Source of the DNA: Terriglobia bacterium
Lineage (GTDB): Bacteria; Acidobacteriota; Terriglobia; Bryobacterales; Bryobacteraceae
DNA: 64,000 bases
Direction: 5' to 3'
Assembly: GCA_020073345.1 (NCBI GenBank)
Contig: JAIQFI010000002.1
Span: 62,001-126,000, forward strand
How positions within the stretch are numbered: position 1 is the first letter of the stretch; every line of letters starts with the position of its first letter. A program made the translations under genes and the position numbers. Below are positions 42,601-51,544 of the stretch, piece by piece. The notes beneath the pieces were generated by a model. The model was not told where the DNA came from, did no database searches, and saw only the letters and a program-made list of their open reading frames with translations.

Positions 42601-45600
42601 GTGTCCAAGATTCTTCTCTTTCTGGCAGTGAGCCTGCCATTGGTGTTTACCCAATCTGTTTCCGCACAATCGGGGACTGTCAAAGCAGGCGGCCAGCCGA
42701 TTCCCGGCGCCACGGTACGCGCGACCCAGGGCGATAGAAGCCTGGTGACGCTCACCGACGCCAATGGTGCGTTCCGCTTCGACGGGATGACGCCCGGCGC
42801 CTGGGTCATCGAGACCGACATGTTTGGTTTCGATCGTCTGCGGCGTGAAGTTCAGGTCGCCGCCACTCCCACCAGTCTCGATCTCACCCTCCAGTTGTCT
42901 GCGCGCGCCGTAACACCCGCGCCCGCGCGTGTCGCAGTGCAGAACCCCCCGGAGGCCAATGCAAACGCTAATTTCTCAGCAACCCCGCCTGAGGCCGTCG
43001 CTGAGTTTACCCCCCAGGTTTCCACTGACAGCTCCAACGAATCCTTCCTGGTGAATGGGACAGTGAGCGACGCTCTGCGAACCAATCAAGGCGATTTTGC
43101 GGGCGCTGGCCCGGGCGGTTTTGGCTTTCCCGGCGGCGATCAGGGTCCGTTAGGGCAATTCAATGGACTGGGCGGACCTGGTGGCCCTGGTGGCGACCAA
43201 GCGGCGCTTGCAGGCGGCGGTCCCGCGGGACGAGGCGGACCCGGTGGTGGTGGCCCCGGCGGTCGTGGCGGCCGAGGCGTTGGTGGACCAGGCGGAGGCG
43301 GCTTCACGGGCGGCGGCCGAGGTGGCGGGGGAGGCGGTTTTGCCGGTGGAGGCGGCGGGCGCGGGGGTGGTGGGGGCCGCGGAGGACCGAACGGCCGCGG
43401 TGGCCGCGGCGGACAGAACGCTGCCTTTATCGGGAATCGGGCGCGGCGTTCCGCCAACACCATCCGGGCCCAAGTGTTTTTCACCGCGCGAAACTCGGTG
43501 TTCGACGCACGGCCGTTCGCGCTCAATGGCCAGGATCAAGCGAAGAGTTCATACGCCAACAACCGTTACGGCCTGAACATCGGCGGACCGGTCATCATTC
43601 CCAAACTGTTCGACCTCAGCAGGGTTCTGAATTTCACGGTGACCTACAACGGAATTCTGTCGCGCAACCCTTACGACACCACGGCGACTTTGCCCAGCGC
43701 GGCGGAGCGCGGTGGCAACTTCGCGGGGCGGAACACGATCTACGATCCCGCATCGTGCGTTGCCGGGCTCGGTTGCCAGCCATTCACGGGCAACCAGATT
43801 CCCCTGACCAGTATCAGTCCCATCGCGCAAGGATTGCTCCAATACGTCCCGCTGCCGATCTACGGCGGCCTGATCCAGAACTACCGCTTCACCACCGCGT
43901 ATCCCACCAATTCGCAAAGCGTCAACACCCGGATCCAGTGGACCGTGGATCAGACCAACCGGATTTCGTTCACTTCCAACTACCAATCTCGCAATGGGCA
44001 GAACGTCAACCCCTTCGCGTTCCGCGACGAAACGCAGGGAAGCGGCTCCAATTCGAGCATCAACTGGACGAAAAACCTGAGCACGCGCGCGTTCAGCAAT
44101 TTCACTATCGGATTCAACCGGAACTATAACCTGACCGTGCCCTATTTTGAGGCGCTGGGCCTAGACGCAGCTTCGCAACTGGGAATTTTCGGTGCGTCTC
44201 CGGATCCGCGCAACTTTGGCCCGCCCTCGCTGAACTTTACCAACTACGGCGGCCTGAACGATGCGAGTGCCTCCACGTCGGCGGTGAACACCCTGAACCT
44301 CTCAGAGGCTGTCACCTACCGGCGCGGCAAGCACAACTGGAGTTGGGGTGGTCAGTGGAGCAAGAGCATGACCAACACCACCACTGATTCGAACGGGCGC
44401 GGCACGTTTACTTTCTCCGGTCTAGCTACCAGCAACTTCGATGCGAACGGCCAGCCCATCGCTAAAACAGGCTGGGATCTGGCGGATTTTCTGCTCGGCC
44501 TGCCCAATTCGACCTCCATCCGCTACGGCGCGGCAAGTCAATATTTCCGCTCGCAAACGATGAGCTTCTTCGGCCAGGATGACTGGCGCATCCGCAACAA
44601 TCTTTCGCTGAACCTGGGGCTGCGCTACGAATACTTCACACCGATCCAGGAGAAGTACGGGCATTTGGCGAACCTGGACATCGCGAAGGACTTCACCGCC
44701 GTTGCGCCGGTCGAGGCCGGTGGCGTCGGTCCCTATACCGGACAATTCCCGGCCACGCTGATCAATCCGGACAAGAACAACTTTTCTCCCAGAATCGGCA
44801 TAGCGTGGAAGCCCACGCAGCGAAGTAAATTCACTTTCCGCACCGGCTATGGCTGGGCCTACAACATGGGAGTGTACAACCAGTTTGGAAACAGGCTTGC
44901 CCAGCAACCTCCCTTCTCCAACACCAACTCCGTGAATACGACCATCGACAACATTCTGACGCTGGCCGACGGGTTGAACGCAGTTCCGGTCGGCAAAACC
45001 ATCACCAACACCTATGCCGTGGACCGCTTCTACTCGGCGGCATACATCCAAACCTGGAACGCGACGGTCCAGCGAGAGTTGCCCAAAGGCATGGCCATGG
45101 AGGCCACTTACACCGGTTCGAAGGGCACGCGCCTGGATGTCCAGCGCCTGCCGAATCGTGCCGCACCCGGATCGCCGCTTACAGCTGAGCAGCGCCGCCA
45201 GATCGGAGACGCCGTGGGATTCACCTACGATAGTCCCGTTGGCGATTCGATCTATCACGCCGGAACGCTGCGGGTAACCCGCCGCTTCCGCAACAACTTC
45301 TCGTGGCAACTGAACTACACCTTTCAGAAGCTGATCGATAATTCGAGTGCATTGGGCGCAGCCGTGGCGCAGAACGATCAGAACTTGAGAGCGGAACGCG
45401 GAATCGATTCACCTACCGGACAAACGCTCCAGTTTCAATACACCGCCCAGTCTCCCGTCGGTGTTCGAAACGCCATGTTCCAGAAGCAGCCCTGGCTGCA
45501 GAAGACGCTCAAGGATTGGCAGCTCACGGGCACCACGCAGGTGCAGAGCGGACGTCCGCTGACGGCCACGGTCCTCGGCAACGTCTCTGACGCCGGAGGA

Positions 45601-45948
45601 ACTGGCGCGGTGGGCAGCTCTCGCGCCGACGCCACCGGATTGCCCATCGGCGCAGGCTCGGGTTACTTCAACCCGGCGGCGTTCGCGGTTCCGCTGGCGG
45701 GCTTCTACGGCAACGCCGGACGCGGCACCATCCCGGGCCCGGGCACCTTTACGATGGGGCTGCAACTCGGCCGCACGATCCAGCTCACCGAGCGTAAGAA
45801 CTTGGAATTCAACGTGAGCGCTACCAATCTGCTGAACCACGTGAACATTTCGGGCTTCGGCACGGTGGTGAACTCGCTCAATTACGGATTGGCGACCGGC
45901 GCCGGCGGGATGCGGACCATTTCGGCGACCGTCCGCTTCAGGATGTGA
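42601..45948 (+). CDS. Oar-like TonB-dependent receptor with glycine-rich insert
   Basis: The 1115-residue outer-membrane protein has a signal peptide (about 1-23) and a carboxypeptidase-regulatory-like domain (about 24-105: GQPIPGATVRATQGD...). A low-complexity Gly/Arg-rich stretch follows (about 165-277). A plug with NRYGLNIGGPVIIPKLF and a large barrel ending SATVRFRM (terminal aromatic-x-hydrophobic) complete it. This is the Oar/acidobacterial TonB receptor type, which often imports oligosaccharides or binds peptides. The start is GTG 42601. The VWA gene starts at its very end. The substrate is unknown. Confidence 0.88.
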   Translation: MSKILLFLAVSLPLVFTQSVSAQSGTVKAGGQPIPGATVRATQGDRSLVTLTDANGAFRFDGMTPGAWVIETDMFGFDRLRREVQVAATPTSLDLTLQLSARAVTPAPARVAVQNPPEANANANFSATPPEAVAEFTPQVSTDSSNESFLVNGTVSDALRTNQGDFAGAGPGGFGFPGGDQGPLGQFNGLGGPGGPGGDQAALAGGGPAGRGGPGGGGPGGRGGRGVGGPGGGGFTGGGRGGGGGGFAGGGGGRGGGGGRGGPNGRGGRGGQNAAFIGNRARRSANTIRAQVFFTARNSVFDARPFALNGQDQAKSSYANNRYGLNIGGPVIIPKLFDLSRVLNFTVTYNGILSRNPYDTTATLPSAAERGGNFAGRNTIYDPASCVAGLGCQPFTGNQIPLTSISPIAQGLLQYVPLPIYGGLIQNYRFTTAYPTNSQSVNTRIQWTVDQTNRISFTSNYQSRNGQNVNPFAFRDETQGSGSNSSINWTKNLSTRAFSNFTIGFNRNYNLTVPYFEALGLDAASQLGIFGASPDPRNFGPPSLNFTNYGGLNDASASTSAVNTLNLSEAVTYRRGKHNWSWGGQWSKSMTNTTTDSNGRGTFTFSGLATSNFDANGQPIAKTGWDLADFLLGLPNSTSIRYGAASQYFRSQTMSFFGQDDWRIRNNLSLNLGLRYEYFTPIQEKYGHLANLDIAKDFTAVAPVEAGGVGPYTGQFPATLINPDKNNFSPRIGIAWKPTQRSKFTFRTGYGWAYNMGVYNQFGNRLAQQPPFSNTNSVNTTIDNILTLADGLNAVPVGKTITNTYAVDRFYSAAYIQTWNATVQRELPKGMAMEATYTGSKGTRLDVQRLPNRAAPGSPLTAEQRRQIGDAVGFTYDSPVGDSIYHAGTLRVTRRFRNNFSWQLNYTFQKLIDNSSALGAAVAQNDQNLRAERGIDSPTGQTLQFQYTAQSPVGVRNAMFQKQPWLQKTLKDWQLTGTTQVQSGRPLTATVLGNVSDAGGTGAVGSSRADATGLPIGAGSGYFNPAAFAVPLAGFYGNAGRGTIPGPGTFTMGLQLGRTIQLTERKNLEFNVSATNLLNHVNISGFGTVVNSLNYGLATGAGGMRTISATVRFRM

Positions 45949-45953
45949 AGACG

Positions 45954-48038
45954 ATGAGACCCATTCTTCTGCTCGTAGCGGCTTCCTTATTCGCACAGGA
46001 AGTCACCTTCAAGGTCGAAAGCAAGCTGGTGATCGTCAATGTGTCCGTCAAGGGCAAAGACGGCAAACCGCTCACCACCCTAAAGAAGGAAGACATCGAG
46101 ATCTACGAAGACGGCGTGAAGCAGGACCTGGCCGTGTTCGAACTGGAGCAGCTCAGCAACCAAGTGCTGGCGCCCGTGGCCGCGACTCCCTCCGCCCCCG
46201 TTACTCTGGAGGAACGTGTCGAGCGTGTCCCCGCCGGTCAGGCCGTGACCACGGCTGCCGCGACGCCTACCGTGCGCCATCAGGACAAGCGTCTGGTCGC
46301 GCTGTTCTTCGATTTCTCGAATATGCCGCAGGCCGACCAGCTCCGGGCCAAAGACGCCGCGGTCGATTTCATAAGCAAGCAGATGACTGCCTCGGACCTA
46401 GTGTCCATCATGGCCTACGGAAACCGGTTCGACGTGCTGGAGGATTTTACGGCGGATCGTGATCGTTTGCTCTCCCGGCTCCAGAAGATGGCGACCGGGG
46501 AAGGGGCCGGCCTGGCGGACGTGGCCGCCACCAGCGCCGATGAGGGTGACGATAGTGGAACTTTCGTCGCCGACGACACCGAGTTCAACGTGTTCAATAC
46601 GGATCGCAAGCTGAGCGCTTTGGAAGATGCCACCAAGAAGCTGGCTGCGTATCCGGAAAAGAAGGCTCTGATCTATTTCGCGAGCGGGCTGACCCTGACC
46701 GGTCTCGAGAATCAAAGCCAGTTGCGCGCGACCGTCAATTCGGCGGTGCGGGCAAACGTCGCGTTTTATCCAGTCGACGCTCGCGGGCTAACGGCAGAAT
46801 CGCCCGTAGGCGACGCCTCGACAGCCTCGGGGCGGGGCACCGGATCCCTTACCGGGTCCACCCAGTCGCAACGCCAAAGCAGTCGGACGGGCTCGCAAGA
46901 CACGCTGTATACGCTGGCTTCCGACACCGGCGGGAAGGCCGTGGTCGATTCCAACGATCTCGCCCTGGGCATCCGGGAGGCCCAAGAGGACATCACCAGC
47001 TATTACATTCTGGGCTACTACAGCAAGAACTCGGCCGAGGACGGAAAATTCCGCAAGCTCCAGGTGAAGCTGGTCGGCAAGGAACTGCAGTCCAGCGCCA
47101 AGCTGGATTTCCGCAACGGTTATTACGCATCCAAAGTTTTCGCGAAATTCACGAGCAGCGACAAAGAGCGGCAACTCGAAGAAGCGCTGACGCTGGGCGA
47201 TCCGGTGAGCGAGCTCCCTCTGGCGCTGGAGGTCGATTATTTCCGCGTAGCGCGGGATCGCTACCTGGTGCCCATCTCGGTCAAGATTCCCGGCTCGGTT
47301 CTGGTGCTAGCCAAGAAAGGCGGCAAGCAGAGCACCGATTTCGATTTCATCGGCCAGGTGCGCGATGGGGCGAACGGCCGGCTGGTGGGCGGCGTGCGCG
47401 ATAACATCCCGGTGAAGCTTAACGATACGGATGCATCGCAGCTCGAGCATCGCCACTTGCAGTACGACGCTGGACTTACTCTTCCGCCCGGCAAGTACAA
47501 CTTGAAATTCCTGGCGCGTGAAAATCAGACCGGCAAGATGGGCACATTCGAGACCAACTTCGTCGTCCCGGACCTGACGGCGTCCAAAGAGCTGCGCTTG
47601 AGCTCGGTAATCCTGAGCAGTCAGAAAGAAGATGTCAAAGCGGCAGTCGGTTCGGCCGATAACGACAAACGGGCGCTGGCGAATCATCCGCTGATTCAAA
47701 ACGGCCAGAAGACCGTGCCCAGCATCACGCGCGTGTTCCGCAAGGATCAGACGTTATACGTGTACTTCGAAGTCTACGATCCGGCCGCCGATGCCACTTC
47801 AAAGACCCCCAGCCTCAGTGCCCAGGTGGAGCTGCTGCAGGGCGCGCGTAAGTCCTTTTCGTCCATGCCGGCGCGCCAGGAGAAAATGACGCCCAATCGT
47901 CCGGGCGTGACTTCCTTCAGCTTCCAGATGCCGCTGGCCAAGATGGCCGCCGGCCAATATACGGCGCAAGTCAACGTGATCGACGAGGCCGGGAAGCGGT
48001 TCGCGTTCCCACGCAGCGCGATCGTGGTTTTGCCGTAG
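45954..48038 (+). CDS. VWA-domain secreted protein, acidobacterial type
   Basis: A 694-residue exported protein (signal about 1-15, ending LFAQ). The N-terminal part KVESKLVIVNVSVKGKDGKPL...IEIYEDGVKQ and a VWA domain starting RLVALFFDFSNMPQ match the VWFA-related domain expanded in Acidobacteria. The MIDAS core reads DFSNM instead of DxSxS, so metal binding may be weakened. A Ser/Thr/Gly-rich loop (about 282-315) and a C-terminal beta-rich half follow. Start alternatives: GTG 45945 overlapping the receptor stop, or ATG 45954 used here. It is co-expressed with the TonB receptor; a surface adhesion or binding role is inferred. Confidence 0.85.
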   Translation: MRPILLLVAASLFAQEVTFKVESKLVIVNVSVKGKDGKPLTTLKKEDIEIYEDGVKQDLAVFELEQLSNQVLAPVAATPSAPVTLEERVERVPAGQAVTTAAATPTVRHQDKRLVALFFDFSNMPQADQLRAKDAAVDFISKQMTASDLVSIMAYGNRFDVLEDFTADRDRLLSRLQKMATGEGAGLADVAATSADEGDDSGTFVADDTEFNVFNTDRKLSALEDATKKLAAYPEKKALIYFASGLTLTGLENQSQLRATVNSAVRANVAFYPVDARGLTAESPVGDASTASGRGTGSLTGSTQSQRQSSRTGSQDTLYTLASDTGGKAVVDSNDLALGIREAQEDITSYYILGYYSKNSAEDGKFRKLQVKLVGKELQSSAKLDFRNGYYASKVFAKFTSSDKERQLEEALTLGDPVSELPLALEVDYFRVARDRYLVPISVKIPGSVLVLAKKGGKQSTDFDFIGQVRDGANGRLVGGVRDNIPVKLNDTDASQLEHRHLQYDAGLTLPPGKYNLKFLARENQTGKMGTFETNFVVPDLTASKELRLSSVILSSQKEDVKAAVGSADNDKRALANHPLIQNGQKTVPSITRVFRKDQTLYVYFEVYDPAADATSKTPSLSAQVELLQGARKSFSSMPARQEKMTPNRPGVTSFSFQMPLAKMAAGQYTAQVNVIDEAGKRFAFPRSAIVVLP

Positions 48039-48113
48039 GCCACTCCGTAGGCGTCGCCGCGTTCTGAAACATGCCGCCGTGCTTTTGTTTCGTTTGAATG
48101 CTGGAATTCGAGC

Positions 48114-48320
48114 ATGGATCGATATTTGGCAGCTTGTAGCGATCTCTCGAAGAAAAGGGACGCGGTTGAACGATTGGTGTATTCGCTGCGGGCGGGCACG
48201 ATGACGTCGCAGGCAGTTCTTGAATTCAACGAACTGTGGCCGGCGGAGATGCTCGCCGAAAAGACAGTCTTTCAAAAGCGCCCCAAACCCGTGGGCAAAC
48301 CCTTCGCCGACCTCTTCTAA
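48114..48320 (+). CDS. Possible small hypothetical protein
   Basis: A 68-residue open frame starting ATG at 48114. It is mostly helical with a basic end (KRPKPVGKPFADLF). It lacks a Shine-Dalgarno and no family is recognised. It sits between the VWA gene and the convergent regulator, next to hairpin repeats. Its composition is protein-like, so it is listed at low confidence. Confidence 0.35.
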   Translation: MDRYLAACSDLSKKRDAVERLVYSLRAGTMTSQAVLEFNELWPAEMLAEKTVFQKRPKPVGKPFADLF

Positions 48321-48330
48321 ACGTGGCGTA

Positions 48331-48411
48331 GGCGCTTCGAGCGCCCAGTGACTCTGCACCGAACCGCGCGCGCCAGCAAGCGGCCTAATGTAGGAGCGAG
48401 GCATGCCTCGC
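48331..48411. repeat. Hairpin repeat cluster between convergent genes
   Basis: GGCGCT-TCG-AGCGCC (48331-48345) and the perfect palindrome GCGAGGCATGCCTCGC (48396-48411), the latter preceded by TGTAGGA and followed by CCCCAC. The design matches the hairpins at 9020-9055 and 15634-15667. Its place between the stop of a plus-strand open frame and the stop of the response regulator suits a bidirectional terminator or a REP-like repeat. There is no T-run. Confidence 0.65.
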
Positions 48412-48420
48412 CCCACGTCC

Positions 48421-49737
48421 TTAGAGCCCCATCCGCTCGAGCTTCCGATACAGCGTCTTCCGCTCGATCCCTAACACCTTCGCGGCGCGGCTCTTGTTTC
48501 CGTTGGTGGCGGCCATCACCCGGCGGATCTGCTCCGCCTCGGTATCCGCCAAACTATCGCTCGCGTGGTCGCGGGAGTCCATCTGGTCGATCGACTGGCG
48601 AACCGCGGCATCGTCAATCCGCCCGCCCGGCGCGAGGATCGTCAGCCGCTCCATCATGTGCTGGAGCTGGCGGATGTTGCCCGGCCAGCTATAGTCCTCC
48701 ATCGCCTTGAGTCCGGAGTCCGTGAGCTTGGTGTCGAGCTTGTACCGCTCGTTATAGCGCTTCAAGAAATAGTGAACCAGCAGCGGAATATCGCTGGCCC
48801 GCTCGCACAGCGGCGGCACGGTCAGCCGCACGACGTTGAGACGGTACCACAGGTCCTCGCGAAACTTGCCTTCGTCCACCAGCTTCTGAACATCTTTGTT
48901 GGTGGCCGCGATCACGCGCACGTCGACTTTCTTCGCGCGCGACGAGCCCAGCGGGCGGATCTCCCGCTCCTGCAGAAATCGCAGAAGCTTTAACTGGAAT
49001 CCCAAGTCGATATCGCCGATCTCGTCGAGAAATACGGTGCCGTTATGGGCGGCCTCGAATACGCCCATGCGGTCGCGATCCGCGCCAGTGTAAGCGCCTT
49101 TGAGAGTTCCGAACAATTCGCTCTCGAGCAGCGAAGGAGCGATGGCGCCGCAGTCCACCGGCACAAACGGCTGCTGCGCACGCTTGCTGTTGGCGTGGAT
49201 CATCCGCGCGATGAGTTCTTTGCCGGTCCCGGTTTCGCCTTCGATCAGAACCGTAGCGTCGGTCGGAGCGACCTTCGAAAGCGTCTTATAGATTTCGATC
49301 ATGCGCGGCGAGCTGCCGATCATTTCCGTATCGGGAAGATCGTCGATCGACGCCGCTTCGTCGTTGTCCGGCTCACCCAGCGATTTTTCGGCACGGCGGA
49401 TAGTGTCCACCATCTGGGCCATCTCGAACGGCTTGGCGAGGTATTCGAACGCGCCGCCCTCGGTCGCCGCCATGACAGTCTCCATGCTGCCGCGGCCAGT
49501 CATCAGGATCACCAGGCAGTCGGGATTCGTGCGGCGTGCCGTGCGCATCACGTCCAGGCCGGTGCGCTCATCCAGATAAATGTCGGAGATTACGATCGGG
49601 TAACTCTGCTTTTCCAGCCGGTCCAGGGCCTCGCGCGTGGAAGATACCGCGTCGACGGCGTACCCTTCCAGCTCCAGGCACGTGACCATGGTGGTCCGCA
49701 CGGACTGGTCATCTTCGACGATCAGCAGTTTCTGCAT
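48421..49737 (-). CDS. NtrC-type sigma-54-dependent response regulator
   Basis: A 438-residue activator with a receiver domain (1-120; phospho-acceptor Asp in VISDIYLD), a AAA+ domain (about 145-370; Walker [15 protein letters not shown] in place of the usual GAFTGA, Walker [10 protein letters not shown]) and a C-terminal Fis-like helix-turn-helix ([19 protein letters not shown]). It would activate RpoN promoters on phosphorylation. It overlaps the CHASE2 kinase gene by 29 bp, its evident partner. No clear -24/-12 target was found in the window. Confidence 0.93.
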   Translation of the reverse strand: MQKLLIVEDDQSVRTTMVTCLELEGYAVDAVSSTREALDRLEKQSYPIVISDIYLDERTGLDVMRTARRTNPDCLVILMTGRGSMETVMAATEGGAFEYLAKPFEMAQMVDTIRRAEKSLGEPDNDEAASIDDLPDTEMIGSSPRMIEIYKTLSKVAPTDATVLIEGETGTGKELIARMIHANSKRAQQPFVPVDCGAIAPSLLESELFGTLKGAYTGADRDRMGVFEAAHNGTVFLDEIGDIDLGFQLKLLRFLQEREIRPLGSSRAKKVDVRVIAATNKDVQKLVDEGKFREDLWYRLNVVRLTVPPLCERASDIPLLVHYFLKRYNERYKLDTKLTDSGLKAMEDYSWPGNIRQLQHMMERLTILAPGGRIDDAAVRQSIDQMDSRDHASDSLADTEAEQIRRVMAATNGNKSRAAKVLGIERKTLYRKLERMGL

Positions 49738-51544
49738 CGGTTGGAGCGCTCGCGTGAGCCTTCATAATCATGGTAAAGCAAGAGCCCTTGCCGGGCGTGC
49801 TGGTCACCTCGATCCGCCCGCCGTGCCGGAAAACGATCTGCTCTACGATAGAAAGCCCGATGCCTGTGCCGGTTTCGCCCGAAGCCTCGGCACGCTTCGT
49901 CCGGTAGAATTTCTGAAAAACATTCTTGATTTCCTTGGCGTCCATTCCGATTCCCTGATCTTGAACCGCCAGGCGCAAGTCTCCTCCGCGAAGCTCGGAA
50001 GACACGTGAATTTCGGTATCGGGCGGCGAATACTTTACGGCGTTGGTGAGCAGGTTGTAAAGGGCATACTCCAGAAGCTCGCGATCGCCCAGGAGCGTGC
50101 CTTCCACAGCGTTATCCAGGAACATTCCAATGTGCTTGCGCTCTGCTAGCGGCTTGGCCCGGGCCATGCAAGTCTCAACCAGATCGGCCACGGCCAGCGG
50201 CTCCTGCTTCAAATCCATTTGACCCTCTGCGAGGCGTTCGACGTCGAGGAAGGTCGAGATGATGCGGGCCAGGCGCTTCGATTCCGAGTTGATCATCTCC
50301 GTCAACTCGCCGCGCTTTGCATCGGGAAGATTGTAGCGTGTCATCAGCTCGCTCGATCCCTGGATTGCCGTGAGCGGCGTCCGCATTTCGTGCGCAGCCC
50401 AGTGAATCGCCTGCTGATAGCGCGACTTTTCGGATTCGGATTTGCGGAGCTGCCTGCGCACCACGAAGTGTTGGTAGCTGGCCGCGCCCGCCGAACTCAG
50501 CCATGCCACTAGAATCAGACCGAAATAGGGGAAGACGATGTCGTGGCGGAAGAACTCGAATGGCAGCAAATGCGCCAGAGCCAGCAGCGCTGCTGCGGAG
50601 AGATACGCAAACCATCCGGACAACATCCAGAAAATCAATCCTGCGGCCGTTGCAAAGGCTGCGAATGCGAGCAGGACGTAGACCTCGCGGGCAGGCGACA
50701 GGAACTTTCCGTGTGCCAACGTTTCGAATGCGTGTGCGTGAAGCACGACACCGGGAACGTAGCCGCCGGACGGGGTCACCCGCCGGTCGCGAGCCATGGA
50801 TAGCGCCGTGATTCCGACAAAAACCACCTTGTCGTGGAGCCTCTCGGGATGCTGTGGCACTTCTAGAGCCGACTCAACGCGCGTACCAGCGGGCAAATAT
50901 CGGATCAACAGGGGACGGGATCTGTCACGAAACGTCGGAATCGCGATATCCCCGACCTGAAGCTGATCGGGCGATTCCACAATCGCGGCACGATTTGCCA
51001 CCCGGAACGCTTCCAGCGAAAGAGCCCAACGCCGCTGCCCCCCGCTCACCAGCTCCAGAGGGATCTCGCGGCTGACACCGTCGGTAGGGTCCTCCTCCGA
51101 TTGCACATGCCCCAGGGAAACCGCCAAGCTCTTAAAACGATCCAGAGGATCCTCCCACGCTCCGTTAACAACTTCACACGGCAGGATCAGATTCGGCGTA
51201 GCGCGCATCGCAGCTTCGAGGCGTGCGTTTCCAGCCGGATCAAGCAACTCGTCCGCCAGGATCACGTCCAGAGCCACAGCCCTGGGCTTCGCCGGTGCGA
51301 TTGCTTCCAGTGCTTCGGCCAGGATGGACCGGATCTCCCGCTGCCCGCCCCGCTGCTTGAGTGTCTCTTCGTCAATCCCGACCACAACCGATTGTGGACT
51401 CGACTCCCTCAGCTGCGTTGCGGTGCTGATCATATCGTAGGCTGAGTTGTTGAAGCGATCGCCGAACCAGCCCGCGAGCACGCCCACGGTCCAGCAGGCG
51501 GCCAGCACACCCACGTATCCGGCAGCTTGAAGTTTACTTGCCAA
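49709..51544 (-). CDS. CHASE2-domain sensor histidine kinase
   Basis: A 611-residue membrane kinase. After an N-terminal helix, a periplasmic CHASE2 domain (about 25-275; SPQSVVVGIDEETLKQRGG) is followed by three membrane helices (about 280-350). HisKA (HEMRTPLTAI, phospho-His) and an ATPase domain (NLLTNAVKYS, DQGIGMDAKE, GTGIGLSIVEQ) follow. It senses an unknown envelope signal and phosphorylates the regulator it overlaps. It also overlaps the upstream aminopeptidase P gene by 11 bp. Confidence 0.93.
   Translation of the reverse strand: MASKLQAAGYVGVLAACWTVGVLAGWFGDRFNNSAYDMISTATQLRESSPQSVVVGIDEETLKQRGGQREIRSILAEALEAIAPAKPRAVALDVILADELLDPAGNARLEAAMRATPNLILPCEVVNGAWEDPLDRFKSLAVSLGHVQSEEDPTDGVSREIPLELVSGGQRRWALSLEAFRVANRAAIVESPDQLQVGDIAIPTFRDRSRPLLIRYLPAGTRVESALEVPQHPERLHDKVVFVGITALSMARDRRVTPSGGYVPGVVLHAHAFETLAHGKFLSPAREVYVLLAFAAFATAAGLIFWMLSGWFAYLSAAALLALAHLLPFEFFRHDIVFPYFGLILVAWLSSAGAASYQHFVVRRQLRKSESEKSRYQQAIHWAAHEMRTPLTAIQGSSELMTRYNLPDAKRGELTEMINSESKRLARIISTFLDVERLAEGQMDLKQEPLAVADLVETCMARAKPLAERKHIGMFLDNAVEGTLLGDRELLEYALYNLLTNAVKYSPPDTEIHVSSELRGGDLRLAVQDQGIGMDAKEIKNVFQKFYRTKRAEASGETGTGIGLSIVEQIVFRHGGRIEVTSTPGKGSCFTMIMKAHASAPTDAETADRRR

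Noticed and set aside
43140-43526. Proline-rich minus-strand frame
   Set aside because: Exact antisense of the Gly-rich insert; the Pro repeats simply mirror Gly codons.
44422-45309. 295-codon minus-strand frame inside the TonB receptor
   Set aside because: Shadow of the receptor barrel; no recognisable protein features.
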